Below, piece by piece: positions 16,436-25,143 of a DNA stretch of 64,000 bases. The stretch covers positions 66,813-130,812 of the forward strand of contig JBJENV010000065.1 in assembly GCA_051880375.1 (NCBI GenBank), read 5' to 3'. Under the pieces are notes generated by a model. The model ran no database searches. It worked only from the letters and a program-made list of their open reading frames with translations, and was not told the DNA's origin. The stretch comes from SIG299 sp051880375. GTDB lineage: Bacteria; Bacillota; Clostridia; Lachnospirales; Lachnospiraceae. A program made the translations under genes and the position numbers. The first letter of the stretch is position 1; each line of letters begins with the position of its first letter.

Positions 16436-17836
16436 ATGAAACCTTTTATGGATGAAAATTTCTTATTATCCAACGAAACCGCAAAAACCTTATACCATGA
16501 CTATGCGAAGAAGATGCCGATTATTGATTATCACTGCCACATCAATCCGCAGGAAATCGCAGAGGACCGCAGCTTTCACAACATTACGCAGGTATGGCTT
16601 GGCGGTGACCATTACAAGTGGCGTCAGATGCGCTCCAACGGAATTGACGAACAGTTTATTACCGGCTCCGCTTCCGATTATGACAAATTTAAGAAATGGG
16701 CAGAAACTCTCCAGAAGGCAATCGGCAATCCGCTCTATCACTGGAGCCATCTGGAGCTTCAGCGTTATTTTGATTATCATAAGCCGCTCTCTCCTGCTAC
16801 GGCAGACGAGGTTTGGGAGGTTTGCAACAAGAAGCTTGCTGACCCTTCCATGAGTGTCCGTAATATCATTCGTCAGTCTAATGTAGAAACGATCTGTACA
16901 ACGGATGATCCGATTGATTCCCTCGAATGGCACAAGAAAATTGCCGAGGATACTACCTTTGATGTCAAGGTACTTCCTGCATGGCGTCCGGATAAAGCGA
17001 TGAACCTGGAAAAGCCGGAATATCTTGATTATCTTGCTAAGCTGGAGTCTGTCAGCGGTGTAAAGATTACTTCCTTTGCTTCTCTTTGCGAAGCATTAAA
17101 GGTTCGTATGGAATTCTTCGCATCCATGGGCTGCCTGGTTTCCGACCATGCACTGGAATATGTCATGTACAAGCCTGCCACACCGGAAGAAATCGAAGCA
17201 ATTTTCGCAAAGCGCCTTGCCGGAACCACTCCTTCCCCAATGGAGGAATTACAGTTTAAGACCGCATTCATGTGCTTCGTCGGCAGAGAATATCACCGTC
17301 TTGGCTGGGTAATGCAGCTTCACTACGGCACAAAGCGTGACAACAATGTATTCCGTTACAACCAGCTCGGACCGGATACCGGCTTTGACTGTATCAACAC
17401 CTACGGCTCGTCCGCAGAGATGGCAGCATTCTTAAACTCCTTGAATGCTACCGATGAGCTTCCGAAGACCATCATCTATTCCTTAAATCCGACCGACAAC
17501 GCAGCCATCGGTACCGTACTCGGCTGCTTCCAGGATTCCTCCTGTGTCGGAAAGATTCAGCAGGGCTCCGCATGGTGGTTCAATGACCATAAGACCGGCA
17601 TGACCGAGCAGATGACCTCTCTTGCCAACTTAAGCCTGCTTTCGAACTTCGTCGGAATGCTGACCGATTCGAGAAGCTTCCTTTCCTACACAAGACATGA
17701 GTATTTCCGTCGTATCCTTTGTAACTTAATCGGCACATGGGTAGAAAACGGCGAATATCCGAACGACATCGAATTCCTCGGCAAGGTGGTACAGGATATT
17801 TCGTACTATAACACAAAGAATTACTTTGGATTCTAA
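16436..17836 (+). CDS. uxaC: Glucuronate/galacturonate isomerase
   Basis: A 466-residue protein with the UxaC start ('MPIIDYHCHINPQEIAEDR') that supplies the His-x-His metal ligands of this amidohydrolase-related family. It isomerises D-galacturonate to tagaturonate and D-glucuronate to fructuronate, the first intracellular step of hexuronate catabolism. Length and sequence are typical throughout. An AGGAGG site precedes the ATG. It follows the LacI-family regulator, with a short GC-rich stem (16385-16398, GGGCG/CGCCC) between them that could be a weak attenuator, and ends at a clear hairpin. The rest of the pathway (uxaB, uxaA) is on the divergent operon. Confidence 0.96.
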   Translation: MKPFMDENFLLSNETAKTLYHDYAKKMPIIDYHCHINPQEIAEDRSFHNITQVWLGGDHYKWRQMRSNGIDEQFITGSASDYDKFKKWAETLQKAIGNPLYHWSHLELQRYFDYHKPLSPATADEVWEVCNKKLADPSMSVRNIIRQSNVETICTTDDPIDSLEWHKKIAEDTTFDVKVLPAWRPDKAMNLEKPEYLDYLAKLESVSGVKITSFASLCEALKVRMEFFASMGCLVSDHALEYVMYKPATPEEIEAIFAKRLAGTTPSPMEELQFKTAFMCFVGREYHRLGWVMQLHYGTKRDNNVFRYNQLGPDTGFDCINTYGSSAEMAAFLNSLNATDELPKTIIYSLNPTDNAAIGTVLGCFQDSSCVGKIQQGSAWWFNDHKTGMTEQMTSLANLSLLSNFVGMLTDSRSFLSYTRHEYFRRILCNLIGTWVENGEYPNDIEFLGKVVQDISYYNTKNYFGF

Positions 17837-17868
17837 AAAGCTTTCCTTTAAAGTTTTCGCTTTGCAAG

Positions 17869-17922
17869 CAGGCTGTAAGGAATGTTGGTTTTGTAAACCG
17901 GCACTCGCTTACAGCCTGTTTT
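17869..17922 (+). terminator. Terminator after uxaC
   Basis: An 11-base stem CAGGCTGTAAG (17869-17879) / CTTACAGCCTG (17908-17918) encloses a second paired segment and is followed by TTTTC. It separates uxaC from the pyrB promoter. Confidence 0.75.
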
Positions 17923-17951
17923 CACATACGGAAGTATTTCAAAAAATGTTC

Positions 17952-17980
17952 TTGCTTTCCGCACCGAAATATACTACAAT
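17952..17980 (+). promoter_or_regulatory. Promoter of pyrBI
   Basis: TTGCTT (17952-17957) and TACAAT (17975-17980) are 17 bases apart. The leader would be only about 25 bases, too short for a PyrR-type attenuator. Confidence 0.6.
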
Positions 17981-18009
17981 ATCCCTAATATGAATTCAGG
18001 GAGGTCACT

Positions 18010-18933
18010 ATGAAACATCTGATTAGTCCGCAGGATTTATCCGTATCGGAATTGCAAGACATTCTGGAGTTAGCGGAAGAAATTGCCGCCAATCCAAAAC
18101 GATTTTCCGAATGCTGTCATGGCAAAAAATTAGCTACTTTATTTTATGAACCAAGTACTCGTACCCGACTCAGTTTCGAAGCTGCTATGTTGAATCTGGG
18201 TGGTAGTGTCCTTGGTTTTTCTTCTGCCGATTCCTCATCCGCAGCAAAGGGAGAAAGTGTTGCAGATACGATTCGTGTTGTATCCGGTTATGCCGATATC
18301 TGTGCCATGCGTCACCCGAAGGAGGGTGCACCCTATGTTGCTTCCCTCCACTCTTCCATTCCTGTCATCAATGCCGGTGACGGCGGTCACAACCATCCAA
18401 CGCAGACCCTGACCGACCTTCTTACCATAAAGAGTTTAAAGGGACATCTTGACCATCTCACCATCGGTTGCTGCGGTGATCTAAAATTCGGCCGTACCGT
18501 TCATTCTCTGATTAACGCCATGTCCCGTTATGAGGGCATTAAATTCGTCTTCATCTCTCCGGAAGAACTTCGTATTCCGGCTTATCTGCGGGAAGAAACT
18601 CTGGATGCAAACGGAATTGAATACAAGGAAGTAAAAGTGCTTGAGAATGTTATGCCGGAACTTGATATTCTCTACATGACCCGTGTTCAGAAGGAACGCT
18701 TCTTCAATGAAGAAGACTATATCCGCTTAAAGGATTCCTTCATTCTGGACAATGCAAAAATGAAATATGCCAAGGACGATATGCTTGTTATGCATCCCCT
18801 CCCTCGTGTCAATGAAATTGCAACCGAAGTAGACGACGACCCTCGCGCAGTTTACTTTAAGCAGGCACAGTACGGCGTCTATGTCCGCATGGCTCTGATG
18901 ATGACGCTGCTTGGCATAAAAAAGCCGGAATAG
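18010..18933 (+). CDS. pyrB: Aspartate carbamoyltransferase, catalytic chain
   Basis: A 307-residue protein of standard length. Carbamoyl-phosphate binding motif 'FYEPSTRTRLSFE' lies near residues 48-60, 'GDGGHNHPTQTL' near 128-139, and the aspartate loop 'MHPLPRVNEI' near 262-271. It joins carbamoyl phosphate and aspartate to form N-carbamoyl-aspartate in pyrimidine synthesis. The ATG has AGGGAGG upstream. The regulatory-chain gene pyrI starts nine bases after the stop, so the enzyme is likely the allosteric class B type with catalytic and regulatory chains. No other pyr genes are adjacent. Confidence 0.97.
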   Translation: MKHLISPQDLSVSELQDILELAEEIAANPKRFSECCHGKKLATLFYEPSTRTRLSFEAAMLNLGGSVLGFSSADSSSAAKGESVADTIRVVSGYADICAMRHPKEGAPYVASLHSSIPVINAGDGGHNHPTQTLTDLLTIKSLKGHLDHLTIGCCGDLKFGRTVHSLINAMSRYEGIKFVFISPEELRIPAYLREETLDANGIEYKEVKVLENVMPELDILYMTRVQKERFFNEEDYIRLKDSFILDNAKMKYAKDDMLVMHPLPRVNEIATEVDDDPRAVYFKQAQYGVYVRMALMMTLLGIKKPE

Positions 18934-18942
18934 GAGGAATCT

Positions 18943-19371
18943 ATGTTAAATATCGGTGGATTAAACGAAGGAATCGTAATGGATCACATTCATGCAGGCG
19001 GTGCTATGGAAATTTATAACTACCTGCAGTTAGAAAAGCTGGATTGCAGCGTTGCCATTATCAAAAACGCAAGGAGCAATAAAATGGGGCGCAAGGATAT
19101 CATCAAAATTGACGGTCCGATTGACCTGGATTTTGATATGCTTGCTGTTCTTGACCCGAATATCACCATTGACGTGATCAAAAACGGCGTTATCATTGAA
19201 AAACGAAAGCTCAATCTGCCGGAGCACGTAACAAACATCATTAAATGTAAAAACCCGCGTTGCATCACCTCGGTCGAGCAGGAGCTTCCGCACCGCTTCA
19301 AACTAACCAACCGGGAAAAAGGTGTGTACCGCTGCGAGTACTGTGAACAGTCGTTCAGGCAGAACAAATAG
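18943..19371 (+). CDS. pyrI: Aspartate carbamoyltransferase, regulatory chain
   Basis: A 142-residue protein, close to the usual 150. The N-terminal allosteric domain binds nucleotides and ends near residue 95. The C-terminal zinc domain has the four-cysteine site: 'CKNPRC' and, about 26 residues on, 'CEYC'. It confers nucleotide feedback (CTP inhibition, ATP activation in known enzymes) on PyrB. AGGAGG lies six bases upstream of the ATG, and the spacing to pyrB shows an operon. Transcription ends at the hairpin shared with the convergent GGDEF gene. Confidence 0.96.
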   Translation: MLNIGGLNEGIVMDHIHAGGAMEIYNYLQLEKLDCSVAIIKNARSNKMGRKDIIKIDGPIDLDFDMLAVLDPNITIDVIKNGVIIEKRKLNLPEHVTNIIKCKNPRCITSVEQELPHRFKLTNREKGVYRCEYCEQSFRQNK

Positions 19372-19392
19372 AAAATAAAATCCTAAAAAAAA

Positions 19393-19437
19393 CGGCAGGA
19401 ATACGGAACGCCTCAGAAGAAGCTTCGTGTCCTGCCG
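19393..19437. terminator. Terminator between pyrI and the GGDEF gene
   Basis: CGGCAGGA (19393-19400) pairs with TCCTGCCG (19430-19437). On the minus strand the hairpin is followed by a run of eight T, so it is strongest for the GGDEF gene; the plus-strand tail is weaker. Confidence 0.8.
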
Positions 19438-19473
19438 CTTTCATATTCTGCTGTTATCTTTACCTCTTTTATC

Positions 19474-21384
19474 TTACCTGTTTTCTGTTTCCTTTTTTCT
19501 GTTTTTCTGAAAATACATCAGTTTGTCGGCTTCCCGCAGAAAATAGTCCAATCCGTGTCCTTTTAGCGGTGCCGTAAAGATTCCTGTGCTAAAACAGATT
19601 TGATATGGCTTTTTCCCTGTCTGATTATATCTCTCTGTCTTTTCTTTTACGGAATCCACAATCTGCTTTGTGCGTTCTTCTAAATTCTTGCCTGCAAGCA
19701 CGATTAAAAATTCATCTCCGCCGATTCTCGCCACCAGCTCATGCTTTGTGCTCTCTTTTAGAATACCCGCGAACGTCTTTAATGCTTCGTCGCCTTCTGC
19801 ATGACCATACGTATCATTAATCTGCTTAAACCGGTCCATATCAATCGAAACCACCGCAAGCTCCATATCAACCGTTAATTCCATCAGTGATTTCATTTTT
19901 TCATAGAAGCCGTTACGGCTGTATAAACCGGTCAGAGAATCCTGAACATACATCTGCACCAGCTTTCGCTGTGACCGCTGCAGTTCCAGCAGAAAACGGA
20001 AGTACAGAATAAAACCTGCATATGCCGTATACCAAAAGGTATCCGCATCAAAACTGACTGTCATGTAACCCGCAGCATTCTCCTGCATCGGAATGGCAAC
20101 AACTAAAAGAAAATCACGTTCCTGCAGCACTGTCCTAAAATCCGGAATCAGGTCACGAAGTATAATGTCCGGCTTTGTCCTCATTTCAATACCGCCATTT
20201 TCATATCCGAAATGAATCACCCGCATCGGTTCCTCTGCTGTTACCGTTTTTGAATGTTTCATCTCCTGCTCCAAAATCTCTCCGAACAAGACTTCTCTTT
20301 CAATAACCTCATTAGAGCAAAACCAGCAGTCATGAAAATTCAGCTGCTTCATATAATCCGTGACTGCCTTAATAGAGCCGCCTTTGTTCTCCTCGCTTCC
20401 CTGCTTTGCAATCATCTGTCCAAGCTGCATCTGATACTCCAACTGCTCCAGCATTTCGGTACGAAGTTCTATGATTCTATCGGAACCCTGCAGGGTCTCC
20501 ATCCCTTTACAGCCACAGGAACCTCCAATCTGAAGCTGATAAGCGGATACCTGAAGCTCCTGCTCCTCTTCCGGAATTCCGTCCTCTATCAATTGAAACA
20601 ACGTCTGTACAAGCTCCGCATTATCATAAACACCCGTCAGCAAACGCGGTCTGTTATACTTTTCTGCCTCCAGACCATCAAAGCCGCTCACCGCAATATC
20701 CTCCGGCACACGATAACCGTGCTCCTTCAAAAAACTGCACACAGTTAGTGCCATCGTATCATTGGCGCAGATGATTGCCTCCGGCATCGGAAGACCGTCT
20801 GCCATCATCTTCTGTAAAGCCGCACGTGTCGGAACTTCCCAAAAATAACCGTAATATACTCTTCTTTCATCAAACGGAATCTGATTTTCTTCCAAAACCT
20901 GTTTAAAAACATTCAAGCGTTCCTCAGAAAAGCTGTTTCCCGGCAGACCTCCCATAAAATTAAATACCTTGTAGCCGTGATCTTCTACCATGTGCTTTAC
21001 AATTTTACGGAATGTCTCCTTATAATCAAAGGAAATATTTACACAGCCTTTCATGTGTCGGTCAACGGCAATCACAGGGACACCTGCTGCTCTGGCACGC
21101 TGTACCAGCCGGCTCTGTGCTTCATTCTCCTTAAAGGTTTCTGCCATCAGCACAATAGCATCATAACATTCCACACAGAGGAAGTCAAAAATCTTCTTCT
21201 CACCGATATCATTGATATCATTCGTATAAAAATTGGATAATGTAGAAAAAAATACAACCTTACACCGGTAGTGGGGACATTGTTCCGCTACCTTTTTAAT
21301 CATTGCCTGCTGCTCCTCTTTAGAGAAACATGCTGAGACAAACGCAATCACCTTATAGTTTTCGCCCTCTGAATATTTTCCCAA
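19474..21384 (-). CDS. LacI-type sugar-receptor domain fused to a GGDEF diguanylate cyclase
   Basis: A 636-residue protein starting at TTG 21384, with AAGGAG eight bases upstream. Residues 10-285 resemble the ligand-binding part of LacI/GalR regulators ('VPVIAVDRHM', 'AIICANDTMALTVCSFLKEHGYRVPEDIAVSGFDG'), but no DNA-binding helix-turn-helix precedes it. A helical, possibly GAF-like middle follows, then a GGDEF domain over about the last 160 residues with intact 'GGDEF' and 'DSLTGLYSRNGF'. The inhibitory RxxD site upstream of GGDEF is absent (it reads TKHE). No signal peptide or membrane helix is seen, so it is probably a cytoplasmic cyclase that makes cyclic di-GMP in response to an internal sugar. 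It has its own promoter and terminator. Confidence 0.87.
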   Translation of the reverse strand: MGKYSEGENYKVIAFVSACFSKEEQQAMIKKVAEQCPHYRCKVVFFSTLSNFYTNDINDIGEKKIFDFLCVECYDAIVLMAETFKENEAQSRLVQRARAAGVPVIAVDRHMKGCVNISFDYKETFRKIVKHMVEDHGYKVFNFMGGLPGNSFSEERLNVFKQVLEENQIPFDERRVYYGYFWEVPTRAALQKMMADGLPMPEAIICANDTMALTVCSFLKEHGYRVPEDIAVSGFDGLEAEKYNRPRLLTGVYDNAELVQTLFQLIEDGIPEEEQELQVSAYQLQIGGSCGCKGMETLQGSDRIIELRTEMLEQLEYQMQLGQMIAKQGSEENKGGSIKAVTDYMKQLNFHDCWFCSNEVIEREVLFGEILEQEMKHSKTVTAEEPMRVIHFGYENGGIEMRTKPDIILRDLIPDFRTVLQERDFLLVVAIPMQENAAGYMTVSFDADTFWYTAYAGFILYFRFLLELQRSQRKLVQMYVQDSLTGLYSRNGFYEKMKSLMELTVDMELAVVSIDMDRFKQINDTYGHAEGDEALKTFAGILKESTKHELVARIGGDEFLIVLAGKNLEERTKQIVDSVKEKTERYNQTGKKPYQICFSTGIFTAPLKGHGLDYFLREADKLMYFQKNRKKETENR

Positions 21385-21448
21385 TATTGTTTCTCCTTCT
21401 GCTGTTTGTTATCTACCGTTATCAGGCAACTCTTTCTTCATCAAATAC

Positions 21449-21477
21449 ATTATACTCCAATGATTGAAAAGCCGCAA
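21449..21477 (-). promoter_or_regulatory. Promoter of the receptor-GGDEF gene
   Basis: On the minus strand TTGCGG (21472-21477) and TATAAT (21449-21454) are 17 bases apart, between the stop codon of the upstream membrane-protein gene and the TTG start. Confidence 0.5.
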
Positions 21478-21479
21478 CC

Positions 21480-22574
21480 TCACTTCTGCTTCTTTGATAC
21501 ATTTATCGTATAGTCAATGACAATACCGATAATTATAAAAACATAACCTAATACCATATTGGAAAGCAGCCTTCCCCAGGAATCCGAACTGCTTAAATAG
21601 ACAGGATACTCCTTGAGTGCACGAAACAGCGTAATACTTCCTGCCATATAGGAGTTTACATTTTGGTAATATCCCCAGCCTGCCGCCAGATAGGTTGCCG
21701 GCATCACCAAAATCAGACAGAATATCGTACTGATTATCACACCAAATTTTTCATCTTTGCCACAGAATATTTTATATCCGGTGCGTGCAAATACAGCCAT
21801 AAGAACTCCTATCCACGCACTGACATAGCCGAGCATACCGACAGCTGTCCATAAAATGCTTCCCAGCAATGCTCCCAGCAATGCTCCCAGGATACCTCTG
21901 ATTCGATGCGGTTTCTCCGGAGCAAGGAAGACTTCCTCCTGCCCGGATGGCTCTGCTTTCTCCTGCCTTTCATAAACAAAATATATACCAAGAGCAAGGA
22001 AAATGACTCCCAAAATTAAGCAGGTTCCTCCCAGATTGAAAATTTCAAAGTTTCCGTTTGCTCTTCCGAGCTGTAGATAATATTCGCCGAAATAATCCTT
22101 AAAATTATCTGCGGTTATGTACTCTCCTCCGAGAAGCGTATTATACCCTTCTATTATAAATTTCTTCAGTTCGTCATCGAAGAGCTGGCTAAAGCCCTCC
22201 ACAAGGATTTCCTCCGGTGCATTTTCATAGCTTTCACTATATAAGTAATCCATATAGGGCTGATATTTTTCCAGATAATCTGTATGCATGCAGATAACCG
22301 AACTATTAAAATTACTGTCAAATGTAAGAAAGAACTGCATATTTTCCATGTCCTCATAATACGCCACAGAGTCCGACATATATTGCATCCAGGTATAAAC
22401 ATTCTGCTCGTCTTCTGTCGCATAATACACATCAATCGCAGTCTCTTTTTTTCCATCTTCTTGCGTCACTCCAAAAACCATCACAGAGATTCCGAGAACA
22501 ATGAGCACTATCGCTAAAATTATCAGTATCCATCCACATACTTTCTTTGTATTCTTCTTTTTCGTTTCTTCCAT
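21480..22574 (-). CDS. Multi-pass membrane protein of unknown function
   Basis: I do not recognise this 364-residue protein. It has a basic N-terminus, one helix at about 13-36, an acidic extracytoplasmic domain of about 140 residues, and further hydrophobic segments near 178-200, 228-250, 253-272, 283-305 and 338-358. The fourth region contains a glycine-rich repeat 'GALLGALLGS', encoded by a short DNA duplication. It begins 33 bases downstream of the D-Ala-D-Ala carboxypeptidase gene on the same strand and is probably the last gene of that operon, hinting at a cell-envelope role. There is no catalytic motif on which to base a function. Confidence 0.75.
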   Translation of the reverse strand: MEETKKKNTKKVCGWILIILAIVLIVLGISVMVFGVTQEDGKKETAIDVYYATEDEQNVYTWMQYMSDSVAYYEDMENMQFFLTFDSNFNSSVICMHTDYLEKYQPYMDYLYSESYENAPEEILVEGFSQLFDDELKKFIIEGYNTLLGGEYITADNFKDYFGEYYLQLGRANGNFEIFNLGGTCLILGVIFLALGIYFVYERQEKAEPSGQEEVFLAPEKPHRIRGILGALLGALLGSILWTAVGMLGYVSAWIGVLMAVFARTGYKIFCGKDEKFGVIISTIFCLILVMPATYLAAGWGYYQNVNSYMAGSITLFRALKEYPVYLSSSDSWGRLLSNMVLGYVFIIIGIVIDYTINVSKKQK

Positions 22575-22607
22575 AACATCCTCCTGTAGTTCTATAGATA
22601 TATCGTT

Positions 22608-23744
22608 TTACTTAATTACTTCCAGCAGCTGATTCATTGAAGCATACAAACCATCTAACGTTTCTGCCCCAAACAGTTCCGCAAGATAGATGTTTTCATT
22701 CTTCGCCTTTACAAACAGTACCAGACACTTGCCTGCTTTCGTTGTGGTACCGGTCTTCCCACCCAGTATCTCAAGCCCGTCTGCCAGCTCATACGTACCG
22801 GAAAGATACTGGTTCGTATTTCGAAAGGTCAGGGATACGCTCTTATCCTTTGCATTCTTATACTCTGCACGATAGCTTTTCTTGGAAGAAATTTCGAAAA
22901 ACTCTTCATGCTTCAGCAGCTCCTGCATAACCAGAGAGATATCATAAGCCGAGGTCAGGTGTTCGTCATTCGGCAGTCCGTGCGGATTTTCAAAATGAGT
23001 ACTCTCCGCCCCAAGCTCTGCTGCACGCTTGTTCATCAGTGCTACAAACTCCTCGACCGAGCCGGAAACATATTCTGCTACAATTTCAGCCGCATCGTTT
23101 CCGGAGGAAAGCAGCATTCCATGCAGTACATCATATAAGCTTACTTTATCGCCGCTCCGAAAACCGCACATCACCGCATTCGGGTGTCCGACATCCAATG
23201 CGCTGTCCGTTACGGTCAATATATCCTCCATCGTTCCCTGTTCAAGCGCCAGAAGTGCCGTCATCAGCTTCGTAATACTTGCCGGAGTAATCTGCTCATA
23301 CGCATGATAGCTATACAAAATCTCTCCGCTCTCTGCATCCATCAAAAGAGCCGCCTTGACCGAAAGATTCAAATCCGGTGTTGGTGTAGCCGTTGGCAAC
23401 GGTGTCACCGTTGGTGTCGGCGTGGATGTTGGCGTAGGCGTCGCCGTTGGTGTCGGAACCGGTGTAACGGTCGGCGCTTCTGTCACCGTCGGTGTCGGTG
23501 CAGGGGTTTGTGACAATGCCATATTTGATTCCGACATCAAAGCCAGGTTAGGTTCTGTCACCGTCTCCGGCATGACAGTTGTTGTAATAACTTCATTTGA
23601 AGAAGGCACATCTTCCTGCTCCCATGGTTTCTTCAAAAGGAGTACCGCAGCAATAACCGTCAACGAAAAAACTGCTTTGAGAGTTGTATTTCTAACCTTA
23701 CGTTTCCATCCGGAACTATATTTTTTTCTGTGTTCTTCGGTCAT
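22608..23744 (-). CDS. D-alanyl-D-alanine carboxypeptidase (peptidase S11) with N-terminal anchor
   Basis: The start at 23744 has AGGAG nine bases upstream and follows the DUF3737 stop by 13 bases; a longer frame would overlap that gene. The 378-residue protein has a membrane helix near 25-42, then a Pro/Thr-rich linker (about 80-125), then a penicillin-binding catalytic domain with all three motifs: 'SITK' near 156, 'SGN' near 213 and 'KTG' near 328. It should trim the terminal D-Ala of peptidoglycan stem peptides outside the membrane. The usual C-terminal beta domain and amphipathic anchor are missing; the N-terminal helix and linker probably replace them. Confidence 0.92.
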   Translation of the reverse strand: MTEEHRKKYSSGWKRKVRNTTLKAVFSLTVIAAVLLLKKPWEQEDVPSSNEVITTTVMPETVTEPNLALMSESNMALSQTPAPTPTVTEAPTVTPVPTPTATPTPTSTPTPTVTPLPTATPTPDLNLSVKAALLMDAESGEILYSYHAYEQITPASITKLMTALLALEQGTMEDILTVTDSALDVGHPNAVMCGFRSGDKVSLYDVLHGMLLSSGNDAAEIVAEYVSGSVEEFVALMNKRAAELGAESTHFENPHGLPNDEHLTSAYDISLVMQELLKHEEFFEISSKKSYRAEYKNAKDKSVSLTFRNTNQYLSGTYELADGLEILGGKTGTTTKAGKCLVLFVKAKNENIYLAELFGAETLDGLYASMNQLLEVIK

Positions 23745-23757
23745 TTCCCGTTTCTCC

Positions 23758-24603
23758 TTACTTTCTTTCAAGCACCTTCCCATTTACTTCCATCACAGGG
23801 TCTTCCCAAATCACTTCACCGATTTTGTCTGCTGTAATGTTGCCGGACCTTGGATTTTTTACTGATAAGATAGTTCCTTTCACATCCGCCTCCACATCGG
23901 AATATTCAAATGCAAGATCCGTATCCTCCATGGTACAGTTGATTAACTTCAGATTTTTGCAGTAACAGAACGGTTGTGTTCCGATAATGTGACAGTTTAT
24001 CAGGGTAAGTCCGTCCGAAAACCATGCCAGATACTCTCCCTTCAGTACGGAATCTCTGACTGTAATATTTTCCCCATGCCAGAATGCATCCTTTGTATCC
24101 AGATACGAGTCAGCAATGGTCATGTTTTTTATGTACTGGAACGAATATTTTCCCTTCATTTTCAGCTTATCTATCTCTACATCACTGCATTCAAACAGAA
24201 AATACTCCGATTCCATTTCCGAATCGGAAATAGAAAGCTTTCTGCTTCTCCAGCCAAACTCCGGCGAATGCACGATGCACCGGTTCATCCGAATATTCTC
24301 ACACTCTCTTAAGCATTTAATTCCGTTCAAAACAGAATCTTCTATGACGCCGTCATAGGAATACCAGATTGCCGCTCTGGTTAACTCATCCATTTTAACA
24401 TGTTCCAGCCGAAAACCATGTGCATGCCACAACGGATAACGCAGGGAAAAGTTACTGTCCCTCACCACAATATTTCTTGTTTCCTTTAAAACGGATTCTC
24501 CGTCTGCCGGACCTGCAAACGTACACTCTACAACTTCGGCATTTTTTAAATTGTACAATGCACGTTCCTCGTCAAAGGTCTGCTTTGTAATCTGCCGTTC
24601 CAT
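23758..24603 (-). CDS. DUF3737-family beta-helix protein
   Basis: A 281-residue protein with repeating short strands ('NIVVRDSNFSLRYPLWHA', 'ENIRMNRCIVHSPEF', 'NITVRDSVLKGEYLAWF'), which I recognise as the DUF3737 family and which should fold as a right-handed parallel beta-helix. No signal peptide is present. The biochemical role is not established. An AAAGGAG site lies eight bases before the ATG. It is the first gene before the carboxypeptidase and membrane-protein genes, with short gaps, so it is probably co-transcribed with them. No clear promoter is visible between it and the rpsO terminator. Confidence 0.8.
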   Translation of the reverse strand: MERQITKQTFDEERALYNLKNAEVVECTFAGPADGESVLKETRNIVVRDSNFSLRYPLWHAHGFRLEHVKMDELTRAAIWYSYDGVIEDSVLNGIKCLRECENIRMNRCIVHSPEFGWRSRKLSISDSEMESEYFLFECSDVEIDKLKMKGKYSFQYIKNMTIADSYLDTKDAFWHGENITVRDSVLKGEYLAWFSDGLTLINCHIIGTQPFCYCKNLKLINCTMEDTDLAFEYSDVEADVKGTILSVKNPRSGNITADKIGEVIWEDPVMEVNGKVLERK

Positions 24604-24630
24604 GAAGTTTTCTCCTTTCCTACGGAAAAA

Positions 24631-24656
24631 GGACAGTAAGGCTATGCCTCCTGTCC
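24631..24656 (-). terminator. rpsO terminator
   Basis: On the minus strand GGACAG-(A)GGC / GCC-(T)-CTGTCC forms a compact hairpin with a small loop followed by TTTTTCC, 57 bases after the rpsO stop. Confidence 0.75.
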
Positions 24657-24712
24657 TATTCTTGTTTGTGTTTGTGGGTTTTGTTGCTTTAAATTATTGT
24701 ACTGACGACAAA

Positions 24713-24979
24713 TTACTTTCTTAAGCCTAATCTCTCGATTAAGTTACGATAACCTTCCAGGTCATTCTTCTTAAGGTACTCAAGTAAGCCACGTCTCTGA
24801 CCTACCATCTTAAGCAGACCGCGTCTGGAATGATGATCCTTCTGGTTCTTCTTCAGATGCTCGGTAAGCTCATTGATTCTCTGTGTTAACAGAGCAATCT
24901 GAACTTCCGGCGAACCGGTGTCGTTAGCAGTTCTTCCGTAAGCTGCAATGATTTCCTGCTTCTTTTCCTTGCTAATCAT
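24713..24979 (-). CDS. rpsO: 30S ribosomal protein S15
   Basis: An 88-residue protein, the exact family length, with 'TGSPEVQIALLTQRINELTEHLKKNQKDHHSRRGL' broken here only for description: the 'DTGSPEVQ' start and the 'HHSRRGLLKMVGQRR' rRNA-binding segment are diagnostic. It binds 16S rRNA helix 22 early in small-subunit assembly. The GGAGG site lies nine bases upstream. It has its own promoter and terminator; pnp, which often follows rpsO, is not here. A leader of about 105 bases may allow S15 autoregulation. Confidence 0.98.
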   Translation of the reverse strand: MISKEKKQEIIAAYGRTANDTGSPEVQIALLTQRINELTEHLKKNQKDHHSRRGLLKMVGQRRGLLEYLKKNDLEGYRNLIERLGLRK

Positions 24980-25085
24980 GATAACTACCTCCTGTATTTT
25001 TTCGTATCGCCTTCTACTAGGAACCGGTTGGAGTCATCCGAATTCTGAGCAGAGGCTATGATGAAATGTCCATATGAACACCATC
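24980..25085 (-). ncRNA. rpsO leader, candidate S15 autoregulatory RNA
   Basis: The promoter at 25092-25120 leaves a leader of about 105 bases with several short pairing segments (GTTCAT/ATGGAC; GGA-TGAC-TCC; AACCGGTT). S15 genes of many bacteria carry a structured leader bound by S15 itself, with forms that differ between phyla. I cannot match this one to a specific described class by eye. Confidence 0.35.
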
Positions 25086-25091
25086 TTAGAC

Positions 25092-25120
25092 ATAATAACA
25101 CAAATTGTTTCTTTTGTAAA
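25092..25120 (-). promoter_or_regulatory. rpsO promoter
   Basis: On the minus strand TTTACA (25115-25120) and TATTAT (25092-25097) are 17 bases apart, just after the DUF1015 gene stop at 25144. Confidence 0.65.
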
Positions 25121-25143
25121 TACATTTTTAATGAAATCCAACC

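Noticed and set aside
17922..18009. PyrR-type attenuator ahead of pyrB
   Set aside because: The promoter leaves a leader of only about 25 bases, which has no room for the anti-terminator and terminator stems.
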